From Acanthornis magna (lineage: Eukaryota; Chordata; Aves; Passeriformes; Acanthizidae): 64,000 nt of DNA. Position 1 is the stretch's first letter. Each line of letters begins with the position of its first letter. A program made the translations under genes and the position numbers. Of the stretch, positions 22,716 to 35,850 are shown piece after piece. The DNA lies in contig JAWUZG010000052.1 of assembly GCA_036785705.1 (NCBI GenBank), positions 2,852,001 through 2,916,000 of the forward strand, given 5' to 3'. The notes below the pieces were generated by a model. That model ran no database searches. It was not told the DNA's origin and worked only from the letters and a program-made list of their open reading frames with translations.

Positions 22716-22731
22716 CACGTCAGTTTCACCA
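22716..22731 (-). other. primer binding site, tRNA-Trp-like
   Basis: TGGTGAAACTGACGTG on the minus strand starts two bases after the 5' LTR end. It matches the tRNA-Trp site of avian retroviruses (TGGTGACCCCGACGTG) at 13 of 16 bases, so the primer assignment is likely but not certain. Confidence 0.6.
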
Positions 22732-22733
22732 AT

Positions 22734-23021
22734 TGTTGCTCTGATTTTCTGATATTCGTGGAGATTCGCGGAAGCTCGCAGGGAAGTCAGGCAGGCAGCT
22801 CACAAGATGGCAAAAAGAGAAACTTTATTTACAAGAACTTCTTTATATATTCATTAATGATCTAATAATTATTGGTCGATAGTTTTTCCACCCCCTATAA
22901 TGATTGGTTACAACGCTAGAGCGTCCAGTACCAAAACAAAGAGATTAGAAAGCACAAGAATGCATTTTATCTCTATTCTCCATGAGAAAGAAGAGAAAGA
23001 TTTTAAAACAGTGCAACTACA
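22734..23021 (-). mobile_element. 5' LTR of the provirus
   Basis: On the minus strand the LTR reads from TGTAGTTGCACTG to CAGAGCAACA, directly before the primer binding site. It contains TATATAAAG (22841-22849) and AATAAAG (22823-22829). U3 start is inferred from the TGTAG signature shared with avian retroviral LTRs. The base order outside it (GATTCT on the plus strand, 23022-23027) would be the target-site duplication, but the other copy is lost with the 3' end. Confidence 0.75.
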
Positions 23022-23027
23022 GATTCT

Positions 23028-24274
23028 GATGATACAGACCTTAAAAAAGGGTTCCCTGATACCGAAATTAAATTTTTACATATGTATGAAAATATTAGAA
23101 ATCTATATTTTGAAAAGAACCTGCATTTTAATTGGCATATGTTACAAATGGTTGGGCCATGTTTATGAACACAGCTTTTATCAGTTTCAAAGGATTATTT
23201 TAAAGGATTTCTACTAGTGAAAGGATTATCTTTGTTTTCTATTCCAAGGTATGAAAGTGGCTAATGACTCTGTGTCAAGACTGCAAAGGAGATTTTCAGT
23301 CACGTGTCCAGTACAGGACCTGGTTATTCCTGGGGGCTTTCTGTGGAAGTATAATACAAAGCACGACTATCAATATATTATTGATAATTTATAGATTCCA
23401 AGGGTAACACTGAAGGGTTTTCAGATAAAACACAATAAATTTGCTTTGTGTATGTGCATGAGTGCATCTGGTTTCTCTTAGACACATATCTGTAAGGTTT
23501 GCTCACTCACTGAGGTGGTAGTAAGAAGCAGAGAGACGACATACAAGACCATTCAGTTCATTCATGAGCATTCAACAGTCCTCTCTAATGGAAGCAAAAT
23601 GCTTAATCTGATCAGAAATTTCTGCATTATTAAGATATGACAATCTGAAACACACCTATACCAAGAAATATGGCAGCTGTAATAAAACTGTAAGTGACTA
23701 ATCAGAATGGAGAAAAATGTGTATTGAAATCTTGATAGGTTTCTGGCCAAGAATATCTGCATCATTTATGAGGGCTGCTCTAGAAGTTTTAAACTGTATT
23801 TTCTGCATTTTATCAAGGAAAAATACATGGCTTTTGAAACATTGTAGAGTTCATTACTAAAACAGCAAAAATCTAATTAAACCACAATATACAATCATAG
23901 AAAATTTGAAAAGTCCCTCTTTCAGTTCTGACAGTCACAACTATGGGTACTCTCCAAGAACATAGTACAGACACATAAACTGTACACATATATCCCTCCA
24001 TAGTATAGTGGTGCACCCCCCATCACACACTCCTTTCCAGGCTGCAGTGGCATCTGAAAAGTTCTTGTTAGGCCTTGTCCCTAAAAACTCCACCTGGTCT
24101 CAGCTCCTTCTGAGCTTATCAAAAACACTGTGTGCTCCCAGGAACTCCTAACAAGCTTCTGTTTTTTCCCATGACCAGCCTTGGAAAATATTTCTCTGGC
24201 CTGAATGGAGTAACATTCCTGTTCTCACATTTCCAAAGAAAGTGTCCACCCAAACTGTGTCCAGGATGAAACAT
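23028..24274. other. unassigned AT-rich DNA
   Basis: About 1.2 kb between the provirus and the next LTR. No gene or repeat family recognised. Confidence 0.5.
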
Positions 24275-25028
24275 TGTTATGACTAAAGCTCACTCTCTGG
24301 CGCCCCTATGAACAGCAGTCCAAGAAGGGGCCCTTTGAGCTCTCCTGGACCGCAGCAGGCTGTGACCAGCAATGTCCCTCTGAGGTGGACACCTCACAGA
24401 GCCAGCAAACCCTCAGGTTTGCTATACCTGGAGGATTGCCCAAACATGAGGTGTCCTGGGCTGATTCCTCACTCCTCAAGGCCTGTTCCTTCACCTGTCA
24501 GGAGATGCAAAAGCAGCCAAAGTGAGTATTTCACTGAGCTCTGGAGATTTTTCCACAGGTGCCTTATCTTGCACTGACTGTTTCTCTAAGTGTGCATATC
24601 CTTTGCACATATGCTACAGCAAATCTGGAAGTTAGGTTAAGTTAACTATAACTTCAGCTAATGCTGTTGAGTGTTATTTCTGTTGGATTGTTAAAGTTAA
24701 GCTATAGATTAAGGTATAAGTTAAGTTAAAGTACTGTTAAATTTAAATGTTGTTAAGCTTTAGGCCACATTCCTTTTCATCCTTGTCTACACTCTCTTTA
24801 CACACACACCTAGGTAGTTTACAATACATTTCTGTTTTGATTGCCTGGATCTTATTTGATTTTGTTGTTGCTTGCTTTCCCTTGTTGTGCCTTAGTGGTC
24901 CTTTGTAAGTGGAGTGAATCTTGACAATGAATCTGTTGTGCTTTGTAGTTTAATATTAAATTTGACTTTTGCTCATACCCTTACTGGTGATTTTTTGGGT
25001 GATCTCAAGCACACCCATTTGGGACACA
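24275..25028 (+). mobile_element. probable solo LTR, ERVL-like
   Basis: The element can be bounded as TGTTATGACTAAAGC...GGGACACA. It contains a block of diverged GTTAAGTTAA units (24631-24745), a T-rich region and AATATTAAATTTG before a U5-like end (GGGTGATCTCAAGC). I recognise the order from an LTR family in songbirds. No clean target-site duplication was seen, so the edges are approximate. Confidence 0.65.
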
Positions 25029-28000
25029 TAGCAAACTGCTTTTCTTTAACTTCAGTTGTTTACTGAAGTAACTTATATTGTATGCAATTTGTGTGCTGTT
25101 CTTCAGCAGCAATGGGGTTGTTGAAAATTTGTGAGGGTTAATTCCAGCAGAACAAATATCTGGAAAGGATATTTATTGTGCAGTTGCCAGTGTTTTATTT
25201 TCTAGTGATACTGAAGAAAACTTATCACTTAGGCAGCCAAGAGAGCTCCTTCATTGCCGTGGGGGAAAAAATAGGAATCTCATATTTCATAACAAATATC
25301 ATAAGTATTCCACATTTTATCACTGCATTGTACACCAGGGAATGTTCTGCTCTAAGCTATCACATCTCTCTCCCATGTTGGCTGTCCTTACACAGCAGGA
25401 TGAATTCATCTGCAGGAGCATGTTTTTTCCACAGTGAGATTTTCAAGTCTTTCCTTAGGTGCAACCCTTCATGATAGTTTTTTACATGATGACGTGACAT
25501 GTTTGAGAAAGGAGGGAGAGCTAAAATGTTGCCCTGAGTGGGAGTAAACACTTAAGGGTTCATGTCCAAACAATAACATTGACTCACAATAAAATCTCTC
25601 CCTGGATTTCAAAGATCTAATGTGAAAGACCAATTTATAAAGATACTTTTGACCAACTGAATGATGCTAATTCTACAATTACAAAAGAACATTCATTTTA
25701 TGAGGTTCATGAATTCTTGGGAAGTTATGTATTTATTAGCAAGCAGAAGAGAATGTCATATATTTTCCCAACATGGCTCTGCTCTCTTTCCAAGAGAATA
25801 ATATAACATTTTCTAAGATTTCTCTCAGAATCAGAATTCAAGTATGCAAAGTTATTTTATTTAGTTAATGGATTTAAGTTAATTTCAGAAATTGGTAATT
25901 ATTTTCTAGATAAAGTGGGAAGATAGTGAAATATTTCAGTGTTTATAATGAATGACTGAAAAGTATCTCAAAAATTAGAAATAACCAATTTACAAGAAAG
26001 CGTGGAACCACTAACTGGAAGTATCTTTTTTTAAAGTGAGCTGAATACAGAGGAAACTGGACGAAGGTTCCTTAGCCAATACACATAATTGGTGAACTTC
26101 AAGAACACATTAAAAAACATGCTTTCATTAGCTTCCTCCTACGCCAAAGTGTCGTTTTACATAAGAAAGTTCTAAATTTGGGGCAAAACCAACCCTCTCT
26201 ATGAACACTCAAAGCTGTGCTTAAAATTAAACAAATTATTGAAATAAAAATAATTTGAAGTTGGAGAAAAATCAGTGTAGCAGTGTAGAATAAGTAAACT
26301 TAACGAATACAAAGATAAAACTTGTATTCTTTCAGTCATTACTCATATAGTTTGTAATCCATCAGGAGAATAGTTTACAGTCCAGTTCTAGTCACTGGAG
26401 CCTCCTTCCCAGACAGGTACTATATGAGGCACCTAATTTAATATACAATGAATCCCAGTAACGCAGATTTCAGGTGGGGCCTAAGTGTTGAAGTGGAATC
26501 TGGGACAATTCACTGCAATAGCCAATGTAATATTAAATTAAGCATGCCCACCCATTCATGATTTGGCACTTCATAATTTTGATTAATTTATCACATTATA
26601 ACCTCACACTCTCATTAGCATCAGGAAAGGAAGAAATTCAAAACTTTATTGACAATTGCTCTGTTCTGGCTCCATAGAGAATGGCCATGCTTAGATGTCT
26701 TACATTAACTTGCTCTACTAGAAGCAAATTGAAATTAAGAGCAAATGTTATTCCTTTGTTAGAAACAATTATCTTCTCACAATAGCTTCATATCAACCAC
26801 AAATTCAGGGCTGCACCCTCTTTCAGGGATTTGACTCAGTATGATTTAGTGAACTCAGTCAATCAGGAAATAAGCATTGCTTCATAGAAAAAAAGGAGAA
26901 AATTATGACAGTTTTTTACTTCAGATTGTTAAATCTACTTGTCACAGTCAGAATGCAAATCACATGCTACAAGTCCAAGTAGACATCTGGTAGATAAGTT
27001 CTTTCTTAGTATATAGACGTTTTATTTTTTATTTATCTCCCTCTACCACCATCCCCCCACCATCACCCTAATTTTCTTTAAGCATTTTTGAGGAAAGTAT
27101 TGCACTCTGGTGGTTTGACCTTGGCTGAAGTCAAGTGCCTACAAAAGCCATTCTATCACTCCCCTTCTCACCTGGACAGGGAACTGAGCATGTAACAAAA
27201 GCCTCGTGGATTGGGATAAGAACAGGGAGAGATCACTCACCAATTACCATCATGGGTAAAACAGACTTGATTTGGGGAAATTAATGGAATTTTTTACCAG
27301 TCAAAATAAGAGCAGGATAATGAGAAGAAAACAAAATCTTAAAAATGCCTTCCCTGTACTCCTCCCTCTTTCCCAGGTCTAACATTATTCCCTATTCTCT
27401 ACTTTCTCTCTCTCAGTAGGGGAGGGAGACAGGGGAAGGGGGTCACAGTAAATTTATGTTGTTTCTGCCTCTGCTTCCACCCCAGGGAGAGGATTTTTAT
27501 TTTAGGAAATGTATCTATAGCTAAATGTTAAGGTTCAAATGCCACATAATTTTCCTAGAAAAGTCCTGTTCTGCAGGAATTGCACAATTTCTATCAAGAG
27601 ACTGACCATGCCACAAGGAACTTAAATTTTAAATGTACAAGACAGTGTTAAAGACAGAGTGATTTCCTTTTTATCTTTTCAATATAGCAGGAGTGGGTCT
27701 AAGAATAACATCCAGGATATCTGGAAGGACATGTTTCAATTTCTCCTATTCAATAGCTCTAATTACCTCTACCCCACTACTAAAGATCTTCCTTTCATCA
27801 TTTTACTTCCATGGCATTCATTGTTTAATACAGCAGAGAAGATTAAGAGCCTTCCCAGGGTAACCAGGGTGGCTTTTTGTCTGGATTGGTTTAGTTTATT
27901 TAAATGATGCTTGCAGTAAAAGAAAGAAACCATTTAGCCTGAAAACAAGAATCTTAGACAATATTTGTACAAGGGATTTAAAGTGACAGACCTAAACAAC

Positions 28001-31000
28001 AAGTTTGCTATCTAATATCCCTCTATTTATCTAGTGTTTCACAGAACATACAAAGGCATTATTGCAACCCAAATGAAAATTCTTGGAGTCACCGTGAGCC
28101 TGCAGTAATGGATGAATTGCTTTATTGAAGCCTTCAACAGGGTCAAAATTCAATATTTAAAGTAGAAGTGAAAATTAGTCTATTTCTCCTCTCTCTCTGA
28201 GCAACAGACTAGAGGAAAACCATGCTAGCTAGGCATCTCAGCACTTTTTGCTCTCCATTCAGCCAAGTCTTTGGTCACCTTAGGATCTATGACTGAACTT
28301 GAAATCCAGCACAGCATTAAAGCAAGAATTTTCTCTTTTTAAAGAAGGCAATGGATAAGTTTGTCAGCAGGCAGTAGTGAAATAAAGTTAGAAGCTGTTT
28401 CATAAATACAAAATTATCTACCTGGCATCAGGGTCTCATTTATATTTTTGCTTAAAACTTCTTATGTAGACTTTTGCTTTTACTAGAAAGTAACAAAGAT
28501 ATGACAGGCAAGCTACAGCTAAGGACCAAGATCTTTTCAATTACTTATTTTCATATATTTATTTCATGGAACCTAGGTGATTGTTTTTTCATTTGAAAAA
28601 GCAAGTAATTCTTCCTGTCTTTCATAGTTGGGTTATTTTAACTATGCCATCTGTAAAATTTTTCCACAGTGTTTAATTTACCTGTATCATAATTCAATTT
28701 TTTATAAATCCCTGAAGATTTAGTGCTTTTTTGAAACTTACCTAAATAAGATACATCAATCAGTACAGCATCACTAATAGGCTATGATATTTTCCAAAAA
28801 ATTATTAGCGACCAGGGAAATCAAATGCTCTCTATCTCTCTGGGGGCATCCCCTCTTCTATTAGGAGAATCATTAGGTTTATAAAATGGCTTCTCCAAAT
28901 TTTTGACATGAGTGTCCTTTATCAGAGGAAGCACAGTCTTATAGATTATATGATAAAAATTGCATGGGATCTGACTGTGCTGAATGATCAAAACTTTCCT
29001 TGGTTTAAAGACATTATTTTTTTTTATAACTAAGACATATTCTATTAATAGGTAAATATTGGCCGGGGGGGGGGTCAGTTTTGTCTCAATGGAGATATGC
29101 TGGTATAAAAACCCACAGACATAGAAAGTGATTTGGCTCCCAGAAAGTTTAGCCAATGGTACAGTTCCCTTTATGAAAATTTGCTTGAAATTTCAGAAAA
29201 ACTGATATTTGAACAGCAAAGTTTCATACTGAAGAAACAACTTCTAATAAGGCTTATACAAAAGTCCCCTTCCAAACCCTGGAAGGAAATCTATTCCCGA
29301 ATTATTACTTAGTAAATTCCAAGTTTATCCCATGTTTTCTTAACATAAAATGTTTGATCATTTTGGAGAGTTGCTGGTTGGCATGTGAAAATACTTTGTA
29401 CTCTCTCACTCAAAATTATTTGCTCTGCTTCATACAGGAAGGTCCCGCTCAGGCAGCAGAGAGCTAAACCATGTTCCAAGGTGAACACTTGTGTGTTATC
29501 AAACTGACCCTCAAAACCCAGTTCCTTCAGGGACATTTATCCCAGTAACTTTTGAGATAGCCACTCTGGGTTCCGTCAGCAGAGGAGGAAAATCAAAATG
29601 CTTTAAAAACATTATTCATGTGAGCCATTTTGCACATTTCTTTTTGAGTAAGTGAAAACACATCCTGCAAGTGCTCCTTTTTGTCTCCATTGACTGTGAA
29701 ATAGTTCTACTGACTCGAGTTCTTGCAAGCTGAATAAACACCTAACAACAGATGCCTATATTTTCCCAAAGGATTTACAGGAAGAACATCAACCTTTTTT
29801 CATTATTATACAGTGTTTCTTTGGTAGCGGGGCATGTTTTGCAATACCATTTGCATAAATCCATATCTCACATTCTCACTTGCCGACTTGTAATTTGCAC
29901 AAATATGTTCGGAAATTCTCAACAGACAAATCCAGGCAAAGGCTTGATGGACATCACTGTTCAAATTTTTAAAAAATTGTTTTTACATCAGACACATATA
30001 GCACAGTATCTACATTTCCAGTAATGCCACTGGAAAGAGGAAAGGGAAAGCAGGAAGCCAAATTCAAATTCCTTGCCTACCGTAATGTAGTTAACTAATT
30101 AACATGGATATTTAAGTCACTTTCTATGTAAATAGGAACATTAATTAAGTAGGTACAACAGAAGGAGGGCAGGAAGCAGGTATAGATCTAAGCCTTAATT
30201 GTTCATCTCTGTCAAAAGTATGGAATATGTTTCATGATGGCATGGAATTAAGAGGTTAATATTACGTGGGATCTGGTATTTCTCACAGACACCAATTGGT
30301 CATAAAGAAAGATGCATTTTCCCTGAATTAAGCAGACTTTTCATTTAAGCCAGAATATTCCCCATCAAACCATACTATTTATATTAATTAATTGTTACTG
30401 ACATTGATTTCTGAATGCTGAAACCTTTTGGTTTTGCTTCTCTCTGGAGCACCAAATTTCTTATTCTTCCACCAGTTAACAAGAATTGGCTTTGAAACAA
30501 TTGTACAAAAAATTCCAGGCTATTGTAAAGAATCATCTTAAATGCAAAAGTTCTGCAAAGAAGGATTTCTGATAATGGAAATGAACACAGGGAGTGATTA
30601 AAAGCTGAAAGCATCTGGGAAAAAGCAAATTAACTGAGCTTCTGGAGTGAACAGACACGGTCTTTAGACTTTAGAAGTATGAGTTGCCCCTTGTTATTCC
30701 TTAATGAAACACAGAGCCTTACTTACACAGTGTAGCTTACTTTATTTTCCATCTATTTTGTCTGAGGCTCGCTTGCTTCTTTCTAGGGTTTATACTGTAG
30801 ATATCCAAAGCCATATTCAGGAAAAAAAGACTGTTCTGAATACCCTTGACATGGTTAGGAGTAAAACTGAAGACAAAAAACTTCTTTTTGTTCAATCATT
30901 ATGATTGATTAAAAATAAAATGTAATGGTTGGAGAGAGAGCATACAATGACACTAACTCAGTGAAAATATTTTCACTGGCTGCTCAGCTGTAATATTGTC

Positions 31001-33795
31001 ATCAAATAACTTCATCAACAGAAGGAGTTTATCCATATTAATCTTCTCTAAACCCTACTGCAAATGTTGATCTGAAAACAAGGAGAAAAAGGTATGGAAC
31101 ATCTTTGCCTGGAGGCACAGATTGTTTATAATATTGCCTTTCTTATTGTCTTTAGATAGGCTTGAACAATTCAGTGCATAGAAAAATTTCAGACCTAAAA
31201 GTCATGTTGACCTCCAGATCTTACTAGCCTCCAAGATGTTGAAGAGTAGCTGGTCACAAATAAATACTAACAATAAGAATGAAAATATTTTAATATTAAG
31301 TTCTAAAATAATCTTTCTAACTCTCATAATCTTATATGAATGCTTTAGCACTTGCTTGCAAGCAGGGTAAATTATGAGCTGTGATTTTCTCTGTCATCTG
31401 TCCCGAATACAAGACACAATTTTGCCATTTAGGGTAGGATCAGATTATCAAATGTAAATTTCTATTAGTGAGATAATCATCCTGGGCTGCTTTGGCAGTT
31501 GAAGAAAAACTGGCACCTTTATCTTAAAAGTGTTTAAATTCCATGTCTGGAATAAATCATCAATTTCACATTCTAAAGCAGGTAATTATATTGACTATAA
31601 AATGAATCAATCTGAACTTAGCCGAGAGAACTCACCATTGTGGTCCATCTACTCATGTGCCCCTGACACAGGCAATTCCTTACACAGAAATGGAGTTAGA
31701 AAGGGATTTTAATGAAAATACAGAACAGACTATTCTCACAGGCCCAAGACATGGCCACATGCACAGGCTGAGGAGCCCAGTTTTCCACACAACCCTCCCC
31801 TTTTATCCCTTATCTGTTTTCTGTTTTTTCCACAATGTGTCTCACCCCTATAAGCAGTGATAGCTCCCCTCCAGTCTTTTATCTTGTGATAATACATATT
31901 TACAAGGGTGAGAGCTAGAAGCACAAGATTTATCATCATCAAAATCTTGCAGACTTTTCCTAAAGAACACTGAAATGTAAGGACTGAATCACAAGCTAAT
32001 ACAAACCAGAGCAGCTCTCATCTGGCCTTTAATAATTTCAGCATCTCATCCCTTTAAATGTGCCTTTTCATCAGCTTTACCATGCTGTGAAACTTTCATT
32101 TCATATTCCATTTTTCAGGCATTGGACATGGCTACATGGCAATATTGTTGATATATATATAACTACACGAAAGTTCTTTCTCTTCAACTTGCTGGTTAAA
32201 ATCTTTCTGGAATACTGTATGGCAGAACAATTACATGAATATCAGGTTAGATATGTTTGCATGTGTCATCCATAAAGTTTTCACAAGCTTGTAACTATTT
32301 TCGCCCAATATATCACAGTGAAGAATACTCTTTTGTTTTAGATTCCTGTGAGGTCACAAGAGAAAAAAACTTTAGAAAATGAAAAATACATGCATTTCAT
32401 GAAAAGACAATAAAATATGTCTGGGAAGCCTTAAACTTCACTATGTTTTGGCAGTTTTGCTTTTCTTTTTTCCCTTCCATTTAAAACCACTTCAATCCAT
32501 CACTTCTGAAAATGACATTTCTTTTTTTTTCCTACCAAACAAAACCAGAAAACTCCAAGCACCTAGACCATAAATTTATTTTTCTCTTTATCTTGAATTC
32601 CACTTGAAACTGTTGTCTGACACTTGCGTCTTGCTCATTAGCAGTGATTTTGTGGTATCGCTTTACAGCTGACTTTGTTCTGACACATAAGATCAGAAAA
32701 GCCTGAGCCTAAATGCCTAAGTCATAAATTTTAACTGTCCTTCAGTTTAAATGTTTCCTGAAGACTGTTCTCCACTTGGTGATTTGCTGGGTTTTTTTCC
32801 CCTCTCTTGTCAGATTGCCCTCTAGAAATGCTGACAAAGATTGGCTGCACAAGTTCACCCTGTGTCAGCCTTTCATACTCTTCCAAGTTGAAATGTTTCT
32901 GTTGTCATTACCAAGACAGATTCAACATATGTAGATGCATATTCTGCAAACTATTATGCTTCCAGCAGCCAAATCATTTTTTTATCATGCTGTCAGCTAT
33001 TTTCAGCCACTCGAAAGTGCCAGTCTTTGCACGTAAGAACCTATCCAGCCTGTGTGACACAGAGGCTGCAGGAAATGCAGTTACTGGGGTGTTTGTAGAC
33101 TCTGCACAGAGCAGGGAGAAGGAACCCCCAAGCCACAGCGTGTTCATGGTTTCTGAGGATCAGTCACAGTTGATAAAATATGAGCGTTGATGAGTATGCT
33201 GTGTAAATTGCCCATTTTCTCTGTTGTTAAGATGCTTACATGCTACATGCAAAGAATAACTGGAAAAACCCAAACATCCCAATAAAACAGGATTTCAAAG
33301 TTTATAATCACATCAATAACATCTTCTTCTCGCATTTGTCTAGGATCATGCTCTCAAACACATGCTAACATAAGTATGGAGAACAAGAGCATAGGCAAAA
33401 ATTAGTCTGAGCCTTCCCTGCCCAAGCCAAGCACACTGTATGAACAGGGACTAGAGTTGCTATGGTCGACCTATGCAGAAGATGAATTTGGGGAAAAAGA
33501 CTGAGTAGTCTCATGGCAGAAATCCGACATGTTATAAATCAATGTTTGTTATTATTATTATTCTGGGAGGAAACTAGGATCCAGGGATAGATCTCTGCCG
33601 AGCTTCCTTAATTCACCGACATATAACACTTGGGTGGAAAGTGCAGTCCACAATGCTCTGGATTCTGATGTGGGATTGATTTAGATCAAGATAATAGCAA
33701 CTTAAATACAGGACAAAATAAATGCAACAATAACAAATTATGTTTTAAGATTTTGAGATAGGGACAAGAAGAGAGAGATAGAGACACACCTCAAA
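25029..33795. other. unassigned AT-rich DNA
   Basis: About 8.8 kb in which I recognise no gene, LINE, LTR or RNA gene. Open frames (up to 127 codons, 32807-33190) lack domains and splice support. A G-run lies at 29065-29074 and a (TTA)n run at 33546-33561. Confidence 0.5.
33546..33561. repeat. (TTA)n microsatellite
   Basis: About five TTA units. Confidence 0.8.
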
Positions 33796-33918
33796 TCATG
33801 AGTTCAGTTTTGTGCCCGTCATTCCAAGACACTGAGGTAGTGGAGCATGGCCAGAAAAGGCATATGAGGGGTCCTGAGTACAAATCTGATGAGGAGTGTC
33901 TGAGGGAGCTAGGATTGT
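33796..33918 (+). mobile_element. CR1 LINE, left part
   Basis: Matches CR1: 'GAGTTCAGTTTTGTGCCC', 'GACACTGAGGTAGTGGAGC', 'AAATCTGATGAGGAGTG', 'CTGAGGGAGCTAGGATTGT'. The copy is interrupted here by an LTR and continues at 35220. Confidence 0.9.
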
Positions 33919-35214
33919 TGTGTTGGTTTTGCTTAGCTCAGTTTTTGCTAGTGAGTAGGGTGGGGTACAAAGATGGCTCCTGCATGTCCTGTGTAAAGAT
34001 TCTGGAAGTTTTTCACCACATCCAGCAGAGCCAATCTCTGATGGCTCTGAAGATGATGAACATGCTGCTGGTCAAGCCTGGGCCAATTAAAAATGTTAGT
34101 TACGGCTCTGTAAAAACATATTTAAGAAGAAATCAAAACAATGTGAGCACACACTTCTTTTTAGCCAGAGGAGGAGGAGGAGGAGGAGAAGGTAAAAATA
34201 TGTGGGGGAAAACAACATGGAGGCACCAAAGTAAGTGGAGAAGATGGGGGAGGAGGTGCTCCAGGCGCTGGAGCTGAGAACCCTCTGACGGCCATGGTGA
34301 AGACCATGGGGGAGCAGGTGGTCCCCCTGCAGCCCATGGAGTCCACGGGGATGCAGAGAACCACCCATAGCCTGTGGGGAAGTGCCCACACCAGAGGAGC
34401 AGGTAGATGCCTGCAGGAAGCTGTGATCCAGTGGGAGTCCCAGTAAAAACTGAGAGTTGCAAAGACCTTGAAGGAGAGAGAAAGGTCTTGCTCCCGGGAT
34501 GGAAACAGCCTGACCTTGGCTTGGAATTCTGCAACCTGGACAGAAGGATCTTGGACTGCAGCAAATCAGGTGGGTGCTGCTCATGCCATTGGACCCACGC
34601 CAAAGAAGTTCACAGAGGACTGTCTCTCGTGGGAGGGACACCCATGGCTAAGTAGAGGACTCTTCTCCCTGATGGACTGACCCTGACCAAAGGAAATCCC
34701 CATGCCCTGCCCCCACCCCGGCGCTGCTTGTTGGAAGGAAAGAGGGAGGGTGTGAGCTGAGAAATGGTGACTTAATCAGGAGAGGGGTGAGTAGAGAAAC
34801 AGTGATTGTAGTAGAAGAAAATTGTGATGATGGACTGACTAAGAGATAAAATAACCCATAACCTGCCCCTGCCCCAGAGCTGTTGGTTGGAAGGAGGGAG
34901 GGGGGTGAGCTGAGAAACAGTTCCTTAAGAGGGAAGGGGGGGGGGTGAGTGAAGAAGCGATGTCTTAAGAGCCTATTTTTACCTCTGATTTATCTTCTGA
35001 CTCTGTTACGTTAATAAATCACTTTGCAACTTTAAATTTAGAGACTGTTTACCCTTTTCTTCCGTGCGTCCCAACATCAACTCCTTATCTCAACTCATGA
35101 GTCTGGTGTGTTTGTGTTAGTTTTTTCCTTCTCCTCTGCACAGCTGTGGCAGGAGAGAGTACAGAGAGCAGATGTCATAGGTGCCTGGCATTTAGCCAGG
35201 GTCAAACCACAATG
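33919..35214 (+). mobile_element. ERVL-type solo LTR inserted in CR1
   Basis: The 1.3-kb element starts TGTGTTGGTTTTGC. It has the blocks of a large songbird ERVL LTR: an ACATATTTAAGAAG TATA-like box (about 34120), a purine-rich (GAG)n stretch (34168-34190), several diverged repeats around 'GTGGTCCCCCTGCAGCCC', TTAATAAATCACTTTG with the AATAAA signal (about 35011), and a U5 ending 'CATTTAGCCAGG'. It splits one CR1 copy, flanked by ATTGT (33914-33918) and ATTAT (35215-35219), an imperfect 5-base target-site duplication. It is a solo LTR; frames of up to 181 codons inside it are LTR sequence, not genes. Confidence 0.88.
34168..34190. repeat. (GAG)n run in LTR
   Basis: About seven GAG/AGG units inside the ERVL-type LTR. 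Confidence 0.85.
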
Positions 35215-35553
35215 ATTATTTGGCCTGGAGAAAAGAAGGCTCAGGGAGGACCTTACTGCTTGCCAATACTATCTGAAAGGAGGCTGTAGCCAGGTGGAAG
35301 TCGGTTTCTTCTCCCAAGTAACAAGAGATAGGATGACATGTAAAGGTCTCAGGTTGCACCAAGGAAGGCATAAATTGGATATGTGGAAAAAAAATACTTA
35401 GCTGGAAGGGTTTTGAAGTATTGGAACAGTATGCTCAGGGGAGTGTGCAAACACAGCACTTGGGAACATGGTTTAGTGGAGGGCTTGGCAGTCCTGGATT
35501 AGTGTTTGGGTTCGATGATCTTAAAGGTCTTCTCTAACCTAAATGATTCTATA
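35215..35553 (+). mobile_element. CR1 LINE, right part
   Basis: The CR1 copy resumes after the LTR: 'TGGCCTGGAGAAAAGAAGG', 'CTGAAAGGAGGCTGTAGCC', 'TTCTTCTCCCAAGTAACAAG', 'GATCTTAAAGGTCTTCTC' and the tail 'CCTAAATGATTCTATA'. Together with 33796-33918 it forms one 5'-truncated insertion of about 460 bases. Confidence 0.92.
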
Positions 35554-35850
35554 TACAGGAATTATGGGGGTCATGGGGATATTTGAGACAGGGCTGTTTA
35601 GATAATGAAAATATTCAGGAAAAATTAGGAACCAGGATATAAAAAAACATTATGGAGGGCAAGGATTAAGGGGCATGTGAAAGAATCAGAAATGGAGCAG
35701 AAGGAGATCAATAGGGGTCTTTAACTTCATTTTTAAAAAAAGAATAGAAAATGGGTCAAGGAGAAGCAAATGAAGAGAAATGATGACTCAAGCCTGAGCT
35801 CCTAACACTGTTTTCCTATGGGAAATATTTTTTTCAGACTATAGAAGGCT

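Larger units (their letters stand above)
17160..23021 (-). mobile_element. truncated betaretrovirus-like provirus (class II ERV)
   Basis: On the minus strand the element has a 5' LTR, primer binding site, gag, a dUTPase-protease frame and pol. Three reading frames are linked by two -1 frameshift heptamers, the organisation of betaretroviruses. Homology stops within the integrase catalytic core near 17160. No 3' integrase, env, polypurine tract or 3' LTR was found anywhere in the window. Stops and frameshifts occur in gag, pro and pol, so it cannot make a complete polyprotein. A 3' deletion or an incomplete insertion would both explain the break. The lack of a second LTR prevents age dating by LTR divergence. 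Confidence 0.93.

Noticed and set aside
34096..34641. Overlapping minus-strand frames of 156 and 181 codons
   Set aside because: They lie wholly inside the ERVL-type LTR, are GC- and repeat-driven, and overlap in different frames.
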